A stretch of DNA of 64,000 bases from Strigamia acuminata. Taxonomy: Eukaryota > Arthropoda > Chilopoda > Geophilomorpha > Linotaeniidae. The stretch lies in NCBI GenBank assembly GCA_949358305.1, contig OX442314.1, positions 63,869,369 through 63,933,368 on the forward strand, read 5' to 3'. Positions 53,325 through 64,000 of the stretch are shown one piece after another. The notes under the pieces are model-generated. The model was given only the letters and a program-made list of their open reading frames with translations. It was not told the origin of the DNA and searched no databases. Position 1 is the stretch's first letter, and the number at the start of each line of letters is the position of its first letter. Made by a program: the position numbers and the translations under genes.

Positions 53325-54641
53325 CAGGGGTGTCCAACCCGCGGTCCAGGATGGCTGTGAATGCGGCACAACACTGCCTAAAAAAAATTTTAGTCTTTAC
53401 TTTCTTCGGGCAGCAAATAGCATTAAAATTAACAGTATTAGGCGAGGACTTTTTGCTTATCTGTGGTGGTGTGTATTAAGGGACGAGGACCAAAGTGGCA
53501 ATGGCCAGATTGGCGATTAATGTAAACTGGCAATGAATGGAAATTGGCGATTGACGATTGACGATTGCGTACGTGGGACGTACGTTATGCGTACAATAAA
53601 CCCATTCAGTCTGAAATGACGAACAGCGTAATATGAGAAATAATTCTGACCACTGACCAAATGCAATTAAAAGGCTTATTCGATAAGTATTGGATGTTGC
53701 ATTGCAAATGCAACCCAATAATTGTGGATAAATTTTTAAAGGGCTGGCAGATGGCAGAAATACTCGATCAACACGGTTCAAACATTCGTTTTAATGAACT
53801 TGAAACAGATCTCGGAGTCGGACAGGTTTTCGAACATGACTTTGACACAATTAAAAAGTCTCGTTTTAAAGATCACACCAAATAAATTGGGGAAATTTGT
53901 CATATTTCTGCTCAACTGGAAAATGAAGTCGCGCGACCAACGAGAAAACAAGAGGAGACACGTTGTAATGGACTTGCTCACCACACGCATTTTGGAGAAC
54001 CTAACAGACTATTCGCTCCGGCAGCTGTTATCAACTGGAATGGTTAATAAATCAGTCATTTTGCACAACGTTTTAAGCAAGCTATTCATGTCTAGGTGGT
54101 TGACTATTCTTCCGCGAAAAGTTCAAATTGGGTGTAACACCAGCACAGTACTAATACATCTGGTCGACGACGAAACACCTACCGACTATATTCCGACAGT
54201 TTCAAGCACGGAAAACGTATTTAATTTCAAATCATCTGAGGATCATTTGAGGTTTAAAGTCACTAACGACAGGGGCGAGAAGTTCTTAAGTGCGGCGGAA
54301 ACGACTATGAATTTGGATATTCTTCCGACACACGAAAGTCGCCAATTTGGGACAACATTTTTTAGCAGTCGCCAATTTGAAAGAATATTGATTCTCAAAT
54401 TTTTTTTAAAGTAATTACTTTAAAATCGCCAATTTGAAAGCTCGTCTATGCGGTCCCCACTTAATGGTTTCGACCATCGCCGATTTGACCATCGCCAATT
54501 TGGTCCCCACCAGAAAATTATGTAGGAACTTTTTTTTTCTGCTTATCAGGTATTGTTAGCTAACTTTAGAGTCAGTGTGGCCCAAGACAATTCCTCTTCT
54601 TCCAATGTGGCCTGGGGAAGCTAGGATGTTGGACACCCCTG
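53325..54641. mobile_element. hAT-type element, 1.3 kb, with internal cargo
   Basis: Terminal inverted repeat CAGGGGTGTCCAAC at both ends and an 8-bp target duplication TTTTAGGC (53317-53324, 54642-54649), both diagnostic of hAT. The right subterminal part has GGCCCAAGACAATTCCTCTT. No hAT transposase (no recognisable dimerisation domain) is encoded. Inside is a second pair of inverted segments built on GGACCAAA and TGGCGAT (from about 53484 and to about 54516), so another inverted-repeat unit may be nested in it. Confidence 0.85.
53794..54414 (+). CDS. Unidentified 206-aa ORF carried in the hAT element
   Basis: ATG-initiated, uninterrupted, about half the element's length. It looks protein-like in composition (N-terminal helical, basic K-M-K-S-R-D-Q-R-E-N-K-R-R, then a mixed domain) but I recognise no family. 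An overlapping frame upstream (53661-53885) may be its displaced N-terminal part. Its last 20 or so codons read through TCGCCAATTTG repeats, so the C-terminus is doubtful. It could be a captured host exon set or a remnant of a nested transposon's protein. Confidence 0.35.
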   Translation: MNLKQISESDRFSNMTLTQLKSLVLKITPNKLGKFVIFLLNWKMKSRDQRENKRRHVVMDLLTTRILENLTDYSLRQLLSTGMVNKSVILHNVLSKLFMSRWLTILPRKVQIGCNTSTVLIHLVDDETPTDYIPTVSSTENVFNFKSSEDHLRFKVTNDRGEKFLSAAETTMNLDILPTHESRQFGTTFFSSRQFERILILKFFLK

Positions 54642-54649
54642 TTTTAGGC

Positions 54650-57135
54650 AATTACGTGTGCATCCATTCTTTCGAATGGAAACAACATAGCTATTAACCA
54701 TTATATTGTCTATTGTATCAATCTAGGCAATTTGTTCGTAAGTAATATAATAACAACAAAATTTGAGAAAAATCTATTACAGTACAGACTACACAATGAC
54801 CACCCCAGTTCCCTCATTTAAATCGAGCAACGCACTCAGCGTCTAACTTCTATTCGATTCAAAATGATGTTTCAACTTCGATTAGACTACAACTTGGAAT
54901 AATACTTAATAATAATAACAGTATTCTCAGGGTTACGGCCGGTATTCGTGGTGTTAAGCACGAGCTTAACAGTATACCATGAATTGCATCAACTTTCAGA
55001 CTGTTTAATTTAAAAACCAACACGTTCCTTGACTTAAATCTCATTCAGGGAAAAAGCATCAATGAAAGAATAAATAAGAAGTTGATTTTCTAGAAGATGC
55101 AACAAAGGTCAAAGTTAAATAAACACAAATAGAAACCAATATCAAGTGCAAGCAAGGTTCAGGTCATGAAAGGTTTGTTTGTTCCTTTTAGTAAAAAAGT
55201 TACAGAAATCTCACAAATCTTTAATGCCTCCAAGGTAATTTATCTGCATTCTGTGCAACGTGATATACAGAATATACATAAAATGTTGCAGAGACTTGAA
55301 ATACGTAAATATATTGTCCTAAAAATTCCTTTTGGCCCATACATTTTTTGTGTGAATAAAGCATTTGCACACGCCAAAAAACTGTAGAAAAATAGTGCAA
55401 TGCTCATTACACAAATATAAATCTTATTGAATGGCTTCAGTGGCTACCAACTTAATTTGTAATGGATTTTCCATAAGATTTACTATCAACCTCGTTTTCA
55501 TTAAAAGTTGGCAAATCTCTTGTTAAAACGGGATTAATCTGACTTCGAATGAACTCAGCCCCATTAAAGAATTAAAAAACGACTGGTATTCTTAGTTTCA
55601 ACTGGAGTCGATTTCAACTGTTTATTTTGCGAGAGTAGTTTGGTTGCTAGGGATTACCCTAGCAACTCTACATTATTGATGGTCAGATGTGATGTTATTG
55701 TTTACATGTTTAGACATATAACATCTCTCTCTCTCTCGCTCTTTTATCAAACGTATTCAATCCATTTTCTCAAAACGTTTCTACAAGAATTCCGTTACCA
55801 CTGTTCCGGTGTTCCTAACGTGGCACGATATCCAATCTGGTAAAACGACCACTTTAGTTTATACCATACCATATTCTGAAATGCTTCCTGCTGGCTTAGA
55901 TTCATGAAAATTAACACCAGTTGTTTTCCTGTTATTAAACCCTATCGATTAACTTTTGCTCCGTTTCCCATAACCGTAGGTGATGCATTTGAATTTTGAA
56001 TCCTTAGAGGTAGAATTCCAGTCCAATGTTAGGAGAATACTATGGGACAACTTCTCTTGCACCAAGCACTGTAAAAACCAAAGAAAAACTCAGTTGGAGG
56101 TGAGTGGCAGATGTTCTTGATGCCGTGGAAAGGGTATTTCAAATCAGAAAAGGCTGTAAAACAACTAATTCCAAGCCATTCAAGTTGTGACCGTTAGTGC
56201 TTAACTCCTACCATCAGCATGGGTCACTGCACAGTGCACACCTACACTGACATTAGGATTAGAATCAGACAAATCCAAGGAATTAAAGAAAGTGAGCTTC
56301 GTTTGAGTGGGAAATAGACATTTAGGTAAATAGACTGGAAATGTTAGAAATTTACAAGAAATTTTGGTTTAGCACGTGCAGAATAATGTTCTCACCTCTC
56401 TAAGCTTAAATTCAATGAATTCAGAATAAAAAATAAATTTCAAAAAGATTTCATCAACAAAAGAAAGTGGTGTTCCTCTGAGAAGACTATTTCTATTTTC
56501 TATTTATTCTACACTTGTTTATTTAAATCAGTAGATTTACTCTATCAAGTTAACTTACATTGCTAGCCATAGTGAAATACACTTTATGAAAATGCCACAA
56601 AGAAGTAAGTTTATTATGACACCTGCAAGGTGTATACCCGTAGACAAAAAAAACTTCCCTGCAGTAGAGCTGTTTTAAGTTTGTCCACAAGGAGGCATAA
56701 AGAGCACTGAGATTTAATGGCATCATCATTTGCCTGGTCGATCTTTTAATACTGTTGTTAAGGCAAGACAAGAGACAAGGTCAAGATTGATGTCATTGAA
56801 TCTCAATGGATTTTCATACCACCTGGTAGATAAACTTAAACTTCAAACAGTTAAACTGAAGGCAAGTTTTTTTGTCCATGGGTAATATTTATACCTCATG
56901 TTCATTACAACTCATTGGTGTAATTTAACCCAAAAAATATGGACAAACATTTTACACTTAAGTATACGTTTAAAAGTCTTGTATTCGAAAGTGATTTTTT
57001 GTTGCGACTGGTAATTGAAGGCAACTTGACATCGAAGGCGACTTTAATTCAAACAAATGCAGCATTGAATTAAACTGAATTAAATTAAATTAAATTAAAT
57101 TAAATTAAACAAAACAAAAACAATACAGTAATTGA
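54650..57135. other. Noncoding AT-rich stretch
   Basis: No ORF above background, no inverted ends noticed. A CT microsatellite lies near 55723-55740 and a TTAAA run near 57080-57110. Confidence 0.4.
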
Positions 57136-57309
57136 CTAAGGCACTTTGGTCCTTCTTCTAGAGAAGATTCTTGAACTCTCATTGACAATTTCACAATCAC
57201 CTACTACTTCTTCTTCTTCTTTGTCTTTCTTAGTTGGCTTGACTTTCTGCTGGTGCTCCATGGCGACACTGCACCAGATTTGGTCACTAAGGCCGACATT
57301 ACCGTTCAT
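57136..57309 (-). CDS. Possible small ORF or terminal exon (57 aa, charged)
   Basis: From ATG at 57309 to TAG at 57136. It contains K-P-T-K-K-D-K-E-E-E-E-V-V-G-D-C-E-I-V and ends S-R-R-R-T-K-V-P, a charged protein-like tail. The opposite strand is also open (57175-57624, 149 codons, no ATG at its beginning), so the coding strand is uncertain. No family recognised. Confidence 0.25.
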   Translation of the reverse strand: MNGNVGLSDQIWCSVAMEHQQKVKPTKKDKEEEEVVGDCEIVNESSRIFSRRRTKVP

Positions 57310-57941
57310 GTCTTATCTTTACCGTTTGGTTTGTTCAATATAAAATGCTTCGAGGGTCCTTCTCTGAAGGATGTAAGGTTCGTTTATGACCATTTTTTGC
57401 CTCCTCCCAATCGATTGAATGTCTTCCCTTCCATTCCCTTCCCTCGTGGTATTGGTATTGGATCTGTTTGTAGATGGCACGGTTGTCATCTTGATTTTGT
57501 ACGGATATTTGGTACCCAAAAAGCAGTTGTTTCCGAGATGTCTGGGTTTCTCCAATATAGATTTTCTCATCTCACAGTATTTGCTGAGAATGCTGTAAAC
57601 CCCAATGCCAGCAGTTCAAAATAGAGTCTGTAATTAACAATTTATTTTTGTGATACCAATTAATTCGTTGGTACTACTTCATATACGCCATTATGGAATC
57701 TAAATCAGAGAATCATATACAATTTGGCATTTTTTGTGTCCTGATAGATTTGAAACACGCCTTAATCTCAGACTAATTCATCCAACTTCAAACTCTCAAG
57801 TAAATCTTTACTTGTGTGTAGGCTCATATGTCACTGCCAAAATATCCCAGGCCTTCTTCTAATTTCTTTCTGCACTTACAGAAATTGTAGAAAATTTCTA
57901 TTCGTATACATAAGCTTATATACTCATATATACAGGGTGAA

Positions 57942-58363
57942 CAAAAAGTCTGTATCTTTACTTAATATTTCTGAACGTGCTGACAATTCATCTAATCTAA
58001 TAATGGCAAAGTACTAAAGTTGGGTGGGGCAATCTTTTGGTGACTTGAAATTTGACCTTGGGATGTTCCTTCAAGGTCATTTGAAAATTATCTCGGAAAC
58101 CGTTAGAGATAGACAGAAATTTCCAATTGTAAACTTGTAGAGCGACATTTATTTAGTCTAAAAATGACTACTCCTCAAATCTTTTGTTCTAAATTTTTTA
58201 AGAAAATTGCAATTTTCTAAAGTAGACACAAGTCAAAGGCTAACATGGCCAAAATGAAAAAGTGCCAAAAACGTGCTAATTAGACGTAAAATGACCCAAA
58301 AAATCGATTCCCCTTGTTGGAATTTGCATTTCTGTCACCGTTGCAGAGATATGGGCAGAAAAC
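57942..58363. mobile_element. Left part of a Tc1/mariner-like element, cut by gap
   Basis: TA followed by CAGGGTGAACAAAAAGT, the common start of Tc1/mariner-type inverted repeats. The body is AT-rich without a transposase and runs into the N gap, so the right end cannot be seen. Confidence 0.4.
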
Positions 58364-58563
58364 NNNNNNNNNNNNNNNNNNNNNNNNNNNNNNNNNNNNN
58401 NNNNNNNNNNNNNNNNNNNNNNNNNNNNNNNNNNNNNNNNNNNNNNNNNNNNNNNNNNNNNNNNNNNNNNNNNNNNNNNNNNNNNNNNNNNNNNNNNNNN
58501 NNNNNNNNNNNNNNNNNNNNNNNNNNNNNNNNNNNNNNNNNNNNNNNNNNNNNNNNNNNNNNN
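58364..58563. other. Assembly gap (200 N)
   Basis: Exactly 200 N, a round figure typical of a scaffold gap of unknown true length. Confidence 0.99.
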
Positions 58564-61500
58564 AGTTGTTGAATGACTAAAGTTTCGAAGCGATCCCCCA
58601 AAAGAAAAGAAAAGGAAAAGAAAAAAAAAACAATCAACAATGGATCATGTGAAATTTTATATATACACTGACTCGTTTTGTGTGTAATTGAATCCATCCA
58701 ATCACAAAGATTCTGTACTTGGCACAAAAAAATAAAGAAGAAAAGAAAAAACATTTGATAGACTTCAATTATAGGAATACTGTATCATAGATCAATAACT
58801 ACAATTTTCAAAAGAAATGTTCGAAAAAGTAATAATAATAATAATGATAAATCAAGAAGATGAGAAAGAAAAAAAATCCTTTCTATGCCATGATTAAATA
58901 ACTTTTTAAAAAAAAAATGAAAATAAAAGAAATAGAAATAAAAGAAAAGTTAGTTAGTTTGATATAATCAATACGGTAATTGTTTTCGAGCTAAGCTTAA
59001 GTTCTCCTCCAGACTGCATAAATTGGAAAGAAAAAAGAAACTTGGATCACGTATTTTCATTAATCACAAAGTTTTAGAAAGCCATGACAGAAAATGGTAC
59101 TTTTCTGTGTGATGAATTACACACTACATTTCTAACATGAATTTGCTCTATTCAATTTCAACTTCCTAAATTACAGTTATTGCAGTTACATGTGAAACCA
59201 AACACACTCAACAGTGCAAAGTCATCCTTCTCTCAGATTGCCAGCCACAGATACGCAACTCTCTTATTGCAAGTCCAAGAAAAAAGATCAAGGAGAAAGA
59301 AAGAGAGAGAAGAGAAGGGGAGTTATGTGTAGTGTGTGGCAAAGTGGGAGTGCTTGTCTATCAACCCCCCTTGCTATATTCCCCTAAATGTGATTAAAAA
59401 CAATGATAAGCATGGCCACTTTCAAGTTGCAATTTAAAATACTCAATTATTCAACACAAAGAGGGGTGGAGGTGGCGCCTCGTATCGGTTTTGTGCGTGC
59501 AGGGGACGAGAAAAATTATGATACATTTGTAATCAGAGTGCACCACTTGGGATGATAAGAAATCAAATTAAATTTCTCAACTATCTAATTAATAGTTTGT
59601 AAATATTCTTCATCAATTGCTAATAATTTCAAGGTAAATATCATTAATCTGTTGTTTTAATTCCTAATTATCTCCGCTTTACGTGTTCTGTGTGCACTCC
59701 AACAAATCTATACTCACGTCTTTCTCACTCTCACTATGGGTCAAATAATAAATTTTCTTTCCGATATTATTAAGAAAAATAGAAATGCTCAGCTTTAATC
59801 TATTTCGCTGAAAGTTTCATGGGGATAATGTGAGATTCTAAATATTCGATCTTTATTGCAGCTTTACTGCCTGCTCACTGCATCAGTTTGTTGGTTTTGC
59901 AACTGAATAAGTTGCAAGTGCCTTCCTTTTTCGCCCTTTCACATGCCAATTTTCCAAATACACTCTACTTGTATACGTTAACGTAATGTCTTTAATTTGT
60001 TAATTAGTCCATTGTGAACGACAAGATGATAGATGGACTTTTTCTTATTATTTCGCTACTTGTATTGAATTACCGCAAATCACTGATGCGCGTATTCAAA
60101 AAAGACATTTAATTTATTTTGTCCAATTACTGCATATTATTTTTCTTTTCCACAAACACAATCATGATTTCCCTTAACAACAACAATAAGCTAATTCTGT
60201 TGATTCGTTTTTAAGTACGTATTATCTTTCCTAACAAAAAAAAACCAATCAAGCTTGCAGAAAACAGCAAAAGAAATACGGTATTTTCATTTCATCCGAA
60301 AAATATGGTACATCTCCTTCCCTTTTGTGCAAGATAAAGATATAATCAATCAAAGATGCACGCTGCAGTTGACTATGATTCAATTAAAACCCACAAACAT
60401 TTGCAGCCTGAAGAACAATTAATACAAACACTCCACAAAGTGAAGAGAATAGAAAAGACACGTCAACTTCACCCTCTCACGGCCTAATTAGAAGCAACCT
60501 GACCGAACCATATCCAACAAGTAATTGCACTCACCACACCACAACATGCAACAACTGTAATATCACTTGTATCCTCTATTACCATTCTAACATTATTAAC
60601 CAACTCATCACGTTCTTTATGAATTGTCCATTTATGCTCAATTGGCTGGCTATTTTTGTTTCGACTTCTACGAGTAAAATGTGATATAATTTGGTGGAAA
60701 AACAAAACTAATGTGCTGGAAGTGAAGTTTTCCACGAGGATGCCGACCTGATTTACGTCTTAGAGCAGCTGCTAACAATTGATCACACATTTCTTTTTAA
60801 CGGGCTAACTCCATGTATTTCAACTCGAAAAAGAAAAGGATATTTTGCTTACATGCTACATATTAAACGATTATCGATCTTCTCTAAAATATTCAATTTT
60901 TTTAATACCCACAATTACCATTACAATTTACAAGGCTTTTTTTTTTTGCTTAAATCAAACATGAACGTATCTCTTGCTCTTGACGATGTCATTGCTACTA
61001 GTGAATATTCATTGAGCTTTGAAGGGAACGTCAAATCTCTTAATCACACCACCAGGGGTTTGGAAATTCGTTGCAAAACAAGGTAACCTTGTCTAAGAAT
61101 TCATTCCAGCTCATTATAAATAATCCAGCAGTATTAATTTAATTCTACTTCTATCTTTCTATGTTTATTTTTTGTTTAGTAATAAGCATAAAATTTTAAA
61201 AAAGAAAAAAAGCCTTTCAACAGCACTAAATGCACGGATCATTTCTTGTAAAGATTGATGAGTTGAAATGTACAAAAATTTCCAGTTGATTCTCAATGAC
61301 CGGATCATGAAAATTCACTTGACACATAATTTATAACATGGCCGCCCAGCGAAAGTGAAGTTATTTATCGGTGGGTGGAGTGCACACCTTAAGCCTACTT
61401 TAAGGTGAAACCTGTGACAAGTACATAAACGACCCAGCTGACATTGAATTATTCGACAAAATTTATCCCTTTTCCTAGCCCGATTTACATCTCTTCGTCA

Positions 61501-64000
61501 ACATCCATTTTTTTAATGAGTGGAAAATAACTGACAAGTGACTATCGCCAATTATGTCAAAACGGAACAGTTTCACTTGTCAAGAGCAGATTAAAAAGCA
61601 CGCCAGGTGTAAATATATAAAAATTAAGAAGAAGATTAAGGTGCAGTCTTTAAAGCTTTGCTTCGGGCGCAGTACACTGACTTCGAGGCTCCTTCTCACT
61701 ACCTCCGCTTTCACTTCACGAGAATTTAATAATTTTAAAATGTAAATAAAATATTTTTACAAACAAGAACGTTTTGGTTTTTCTCCTTTTTTTTACATCT
61801 TTGTTTTACCAAATCAGAGTGCAAAATAATTGGTTATTTGTGTAAAGCCATTTAAAGCCAACAAAATGCTCTTCTCGCCAAGAGCTGCAGCAGATTTTCA
61901 CCTTTACATTTGAGCCATAAAAACATATTTAATGTTCACGCAGCAGTTTAAGCCGACTTACCCGTTAAGTGAAATTAGCCTACCGGCATTAGCTGACGAA
62001 TGTAAATATTTTCTATTTAGTGAAATGGTATTAGTCTAGCGCTAGTTACTTTAAACATACCGCAATGCTACGCCGTGATAGAACGTACCTTTTCGTTATT
62101 GTGTAACGATGTTACTGAATGTTTTCTCAACCAAGACGTTTCACCCAAATAAATTAACTATAGATGCATTCTTATTTTTGCCTCGTATTCACTCTCTGGC
62201 GTTCTAGCGCTAGAACTCACTTCAAAAATTCCACGCTATGAATGACTAGTCGCTTGAGTCATGAGACAACGAAGAACACTGCACAATTTGACCGCACAAA
62301 CACACATCAACATAAAAATAATGTTTCTTCACATTCAATTTGCTTAATTACAAAGAATCACTCTTGTTGCGTATATAATGTATAAATGGAAGCAAGGAAC
62401 GGGTCGGGTGTTGGATGTACAGCACCCGAGTGAAATCGCACCATCAATCCAAGAGTGACAGAGATAAATTACCATAGCGCCGTCCAAACACTGGTTTTGG
62501 GAAACAAACAAAAAAAAAGAAGCAACACACCGCAGAAAAAATGACGACGAAACGAGAACATCAGTAATTTGTCTGTCAACATTCAACAATTGCGCATGCG
62601 TCAAAAATGAGAAGAATGAAAATAAAGATAAAGATGTTCACCACACACAGGTCTACAGCGCATGAAACGCAGCTTGCTTGAAACAAAAAGGAAAAAACAA
62701 AAAATAGAAGAAAGAAGAGGAAACAATATTTTGGTGTAATTACAAACTTGCTTTGCAATTATGAAAACCAGTTGCAATTAAAGAAAGACGTTGCATTCCT
62801 ATTCAACTTTATGAAGCAGAAATTTGAGTTTGGTGAAAATTGATAATTGCATTGGAGTTTCGAGCGAGAGAGAGGGAAAGAGAGAGTTTGTTAGATGAGC
62901 TAGGAAAGTGGAAAAGGTGAGCCGTGATCAAAGTTCAGCCTGTACAAGTGACAGTCACATTTGGACACGACGACAGAGTTTGGGTTAAAAGGGTTAGAGC
63001 CAGATCTGTCAACAACAGCCATCAAAGAGACCGCAAGTTCAATTCGAGGAAGACCCCAATATTCTTTTATGGCGGGTGCGGTCGTGAAGATGGCGCCAAA
63101 ATTTAGGAAGAAGGGCGTCGAGCCAAGAACAGCTGTCACCTTTACCTTAGTCCAAGATCTGTCATTTAGCTTCATAAAGACTACACTAATGTGCAGTTTA
63201 ATGAGCAGAAAAAATTGAACGCACTCTACAATTGCTTCTAAATATTTGATTAAAAAGTGTTATTATTTTTTTTTTAAAGAAGAAGAAAGACTAAGCATCT
63301 GCTCGCGTCGTTTTGCACATTTCACACTAATGTTCTTCCACTCAGACACACCGCAGAAATTAAATCAAACTGATGTATCCTTTTTTTCACTTTTCCTTTT
63401 TCTTTTTTTTTTAATTTATTTAATTTGATTTTCAAAGTTGAAATGAAAAATGTGTGAAGCTTGTCGAGGGAGTTGTCGCTCGTCATGTCCTGTCACCCCG
63501 AAGCATTGCCCGAATCAGTCTGCGATTATTTCCAAGTTAACGTCACGGCGACCGCTAGGTGATGAGTGGGTGCAACGTAGAAAAATGACAAGATCATTTA
63601 TTACGCTATTACCACACATCGAGCGACTCGCTTAGCGTTCATAACACACATCGTTCATCGTCCCAGACGGCAACGCAAGTCATCGTCATCTACGACTCGG
63701 TCAATTTGCAAAGACAGATTCATGTTTTGCTTTAATTTTCTAAATGAGCAAGGTCGCCTGGCTTTTCTCCGCTCTGCTGCTGTCTCTTCGGCACACATAT
63801 TGCCACTATAATAAACTATGGGTGTGGTTATAATTATTAATTAAGATAAATATTTTTCATTCAATTTCTTCGGCTGCATTTTCATATCGCATTAAAACTT
63901 GTGCGGAAATGAAATATCATGAAAACCATCACTAAATTCGCATCATTTAATTCTTTTCCACATTTCCACTCACACTGAACTCAATTTCCGAACTCAACCT
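58564..64000. repeat. Second copy of the 5.4-kb duplicated segment
   Basis: It begins at the first base after the gap and equals 47305-52741 to the window edge. Same orientation. Starting exactly at a gap suggests an unmerged overlapping contig or haplotype copy rather than a biological duplication. It adds no new genes. Confidence 0.93.

Noticed and set aside
57175-57624. 149-codon plus-strand frame
   Set aside because: No ATG near its start, no family, and the antisense strand has an equally plausible charged peptide; left as uncertain.

Overview
The window is a stretch of animal (metazoan) nuclear DNA that I cannot place below invertebrate level. The evidence is a multi-exon prolyl 3-hydroxylase gene with GT-AG introns, LTR retrotransposons primed by a metazoan-type initiator-Met tRNA, several classes of small DNA transposon, a satellite array and a 200-N assembly gap. 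There are no operons, and most long open frames belong to transposable elements.

Layout. (1) 1-25780 is a nest of retroelements. The host layer is a decayed Ty3/gypsy-type element: protease at the left edge, truncated RNase H, a proline-rich linker with AT-hooks, a broken integrase, then post-pol genes at 5686-5961 and about 6056-24344. Its reverse transcriptase is missing and replaced by the LTR, primer-binding site and leader of another element (about 843-2345). The post-pol gene is split twice: at 6802 by an intact Ty1/copia element on the minus strand (copia-1, 6803-13824, repeat ACGAA), and at about 14031 by a long-armed foldback element (14032-22791), which itself holds a second intact Ty1/copia element on the plus strand (copia-2, 14954-22133, repeat CAGCT). 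(2) 25781-30692 is a 4.9-kb array of a 20-bp unit. (3) 30710-32492 is a second, older copia-LTR plus foldback arm, the LTR split by a palindromic MITE. (4) 35225-43792 is the 3' part of a prolyl 3-hydroxylase (leprecan) gene on the minus strand, ten exons in consistent phase, with MITEs in its introns; the N-terminal exons were not found. (5) 47305-52741 recurs base-for-base, as far as I can read, at 58564-64000 across the N gap, probably an assembly duplication. A hAT-type element with an unidentified ORF lies between the copies.

Most notable: both intact copia polyproteins contain, between integrase and reverse transcriptase, a segment that reads as a methyl-CpG-binding domain (MBD): W-x7-R-K, then D-V-x-Y-F, then R-S, then F-x-F. 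The gypsy Pol carries AT-hooks next to its integrase. Thus three LTR lineages in one locus carry DNA- or chromatin-reading modules near integrase, which suggests targeting devices comparable to the chromodomains of chromoviruses. The domain calls come from reading motifs by eye; no database search was possible.
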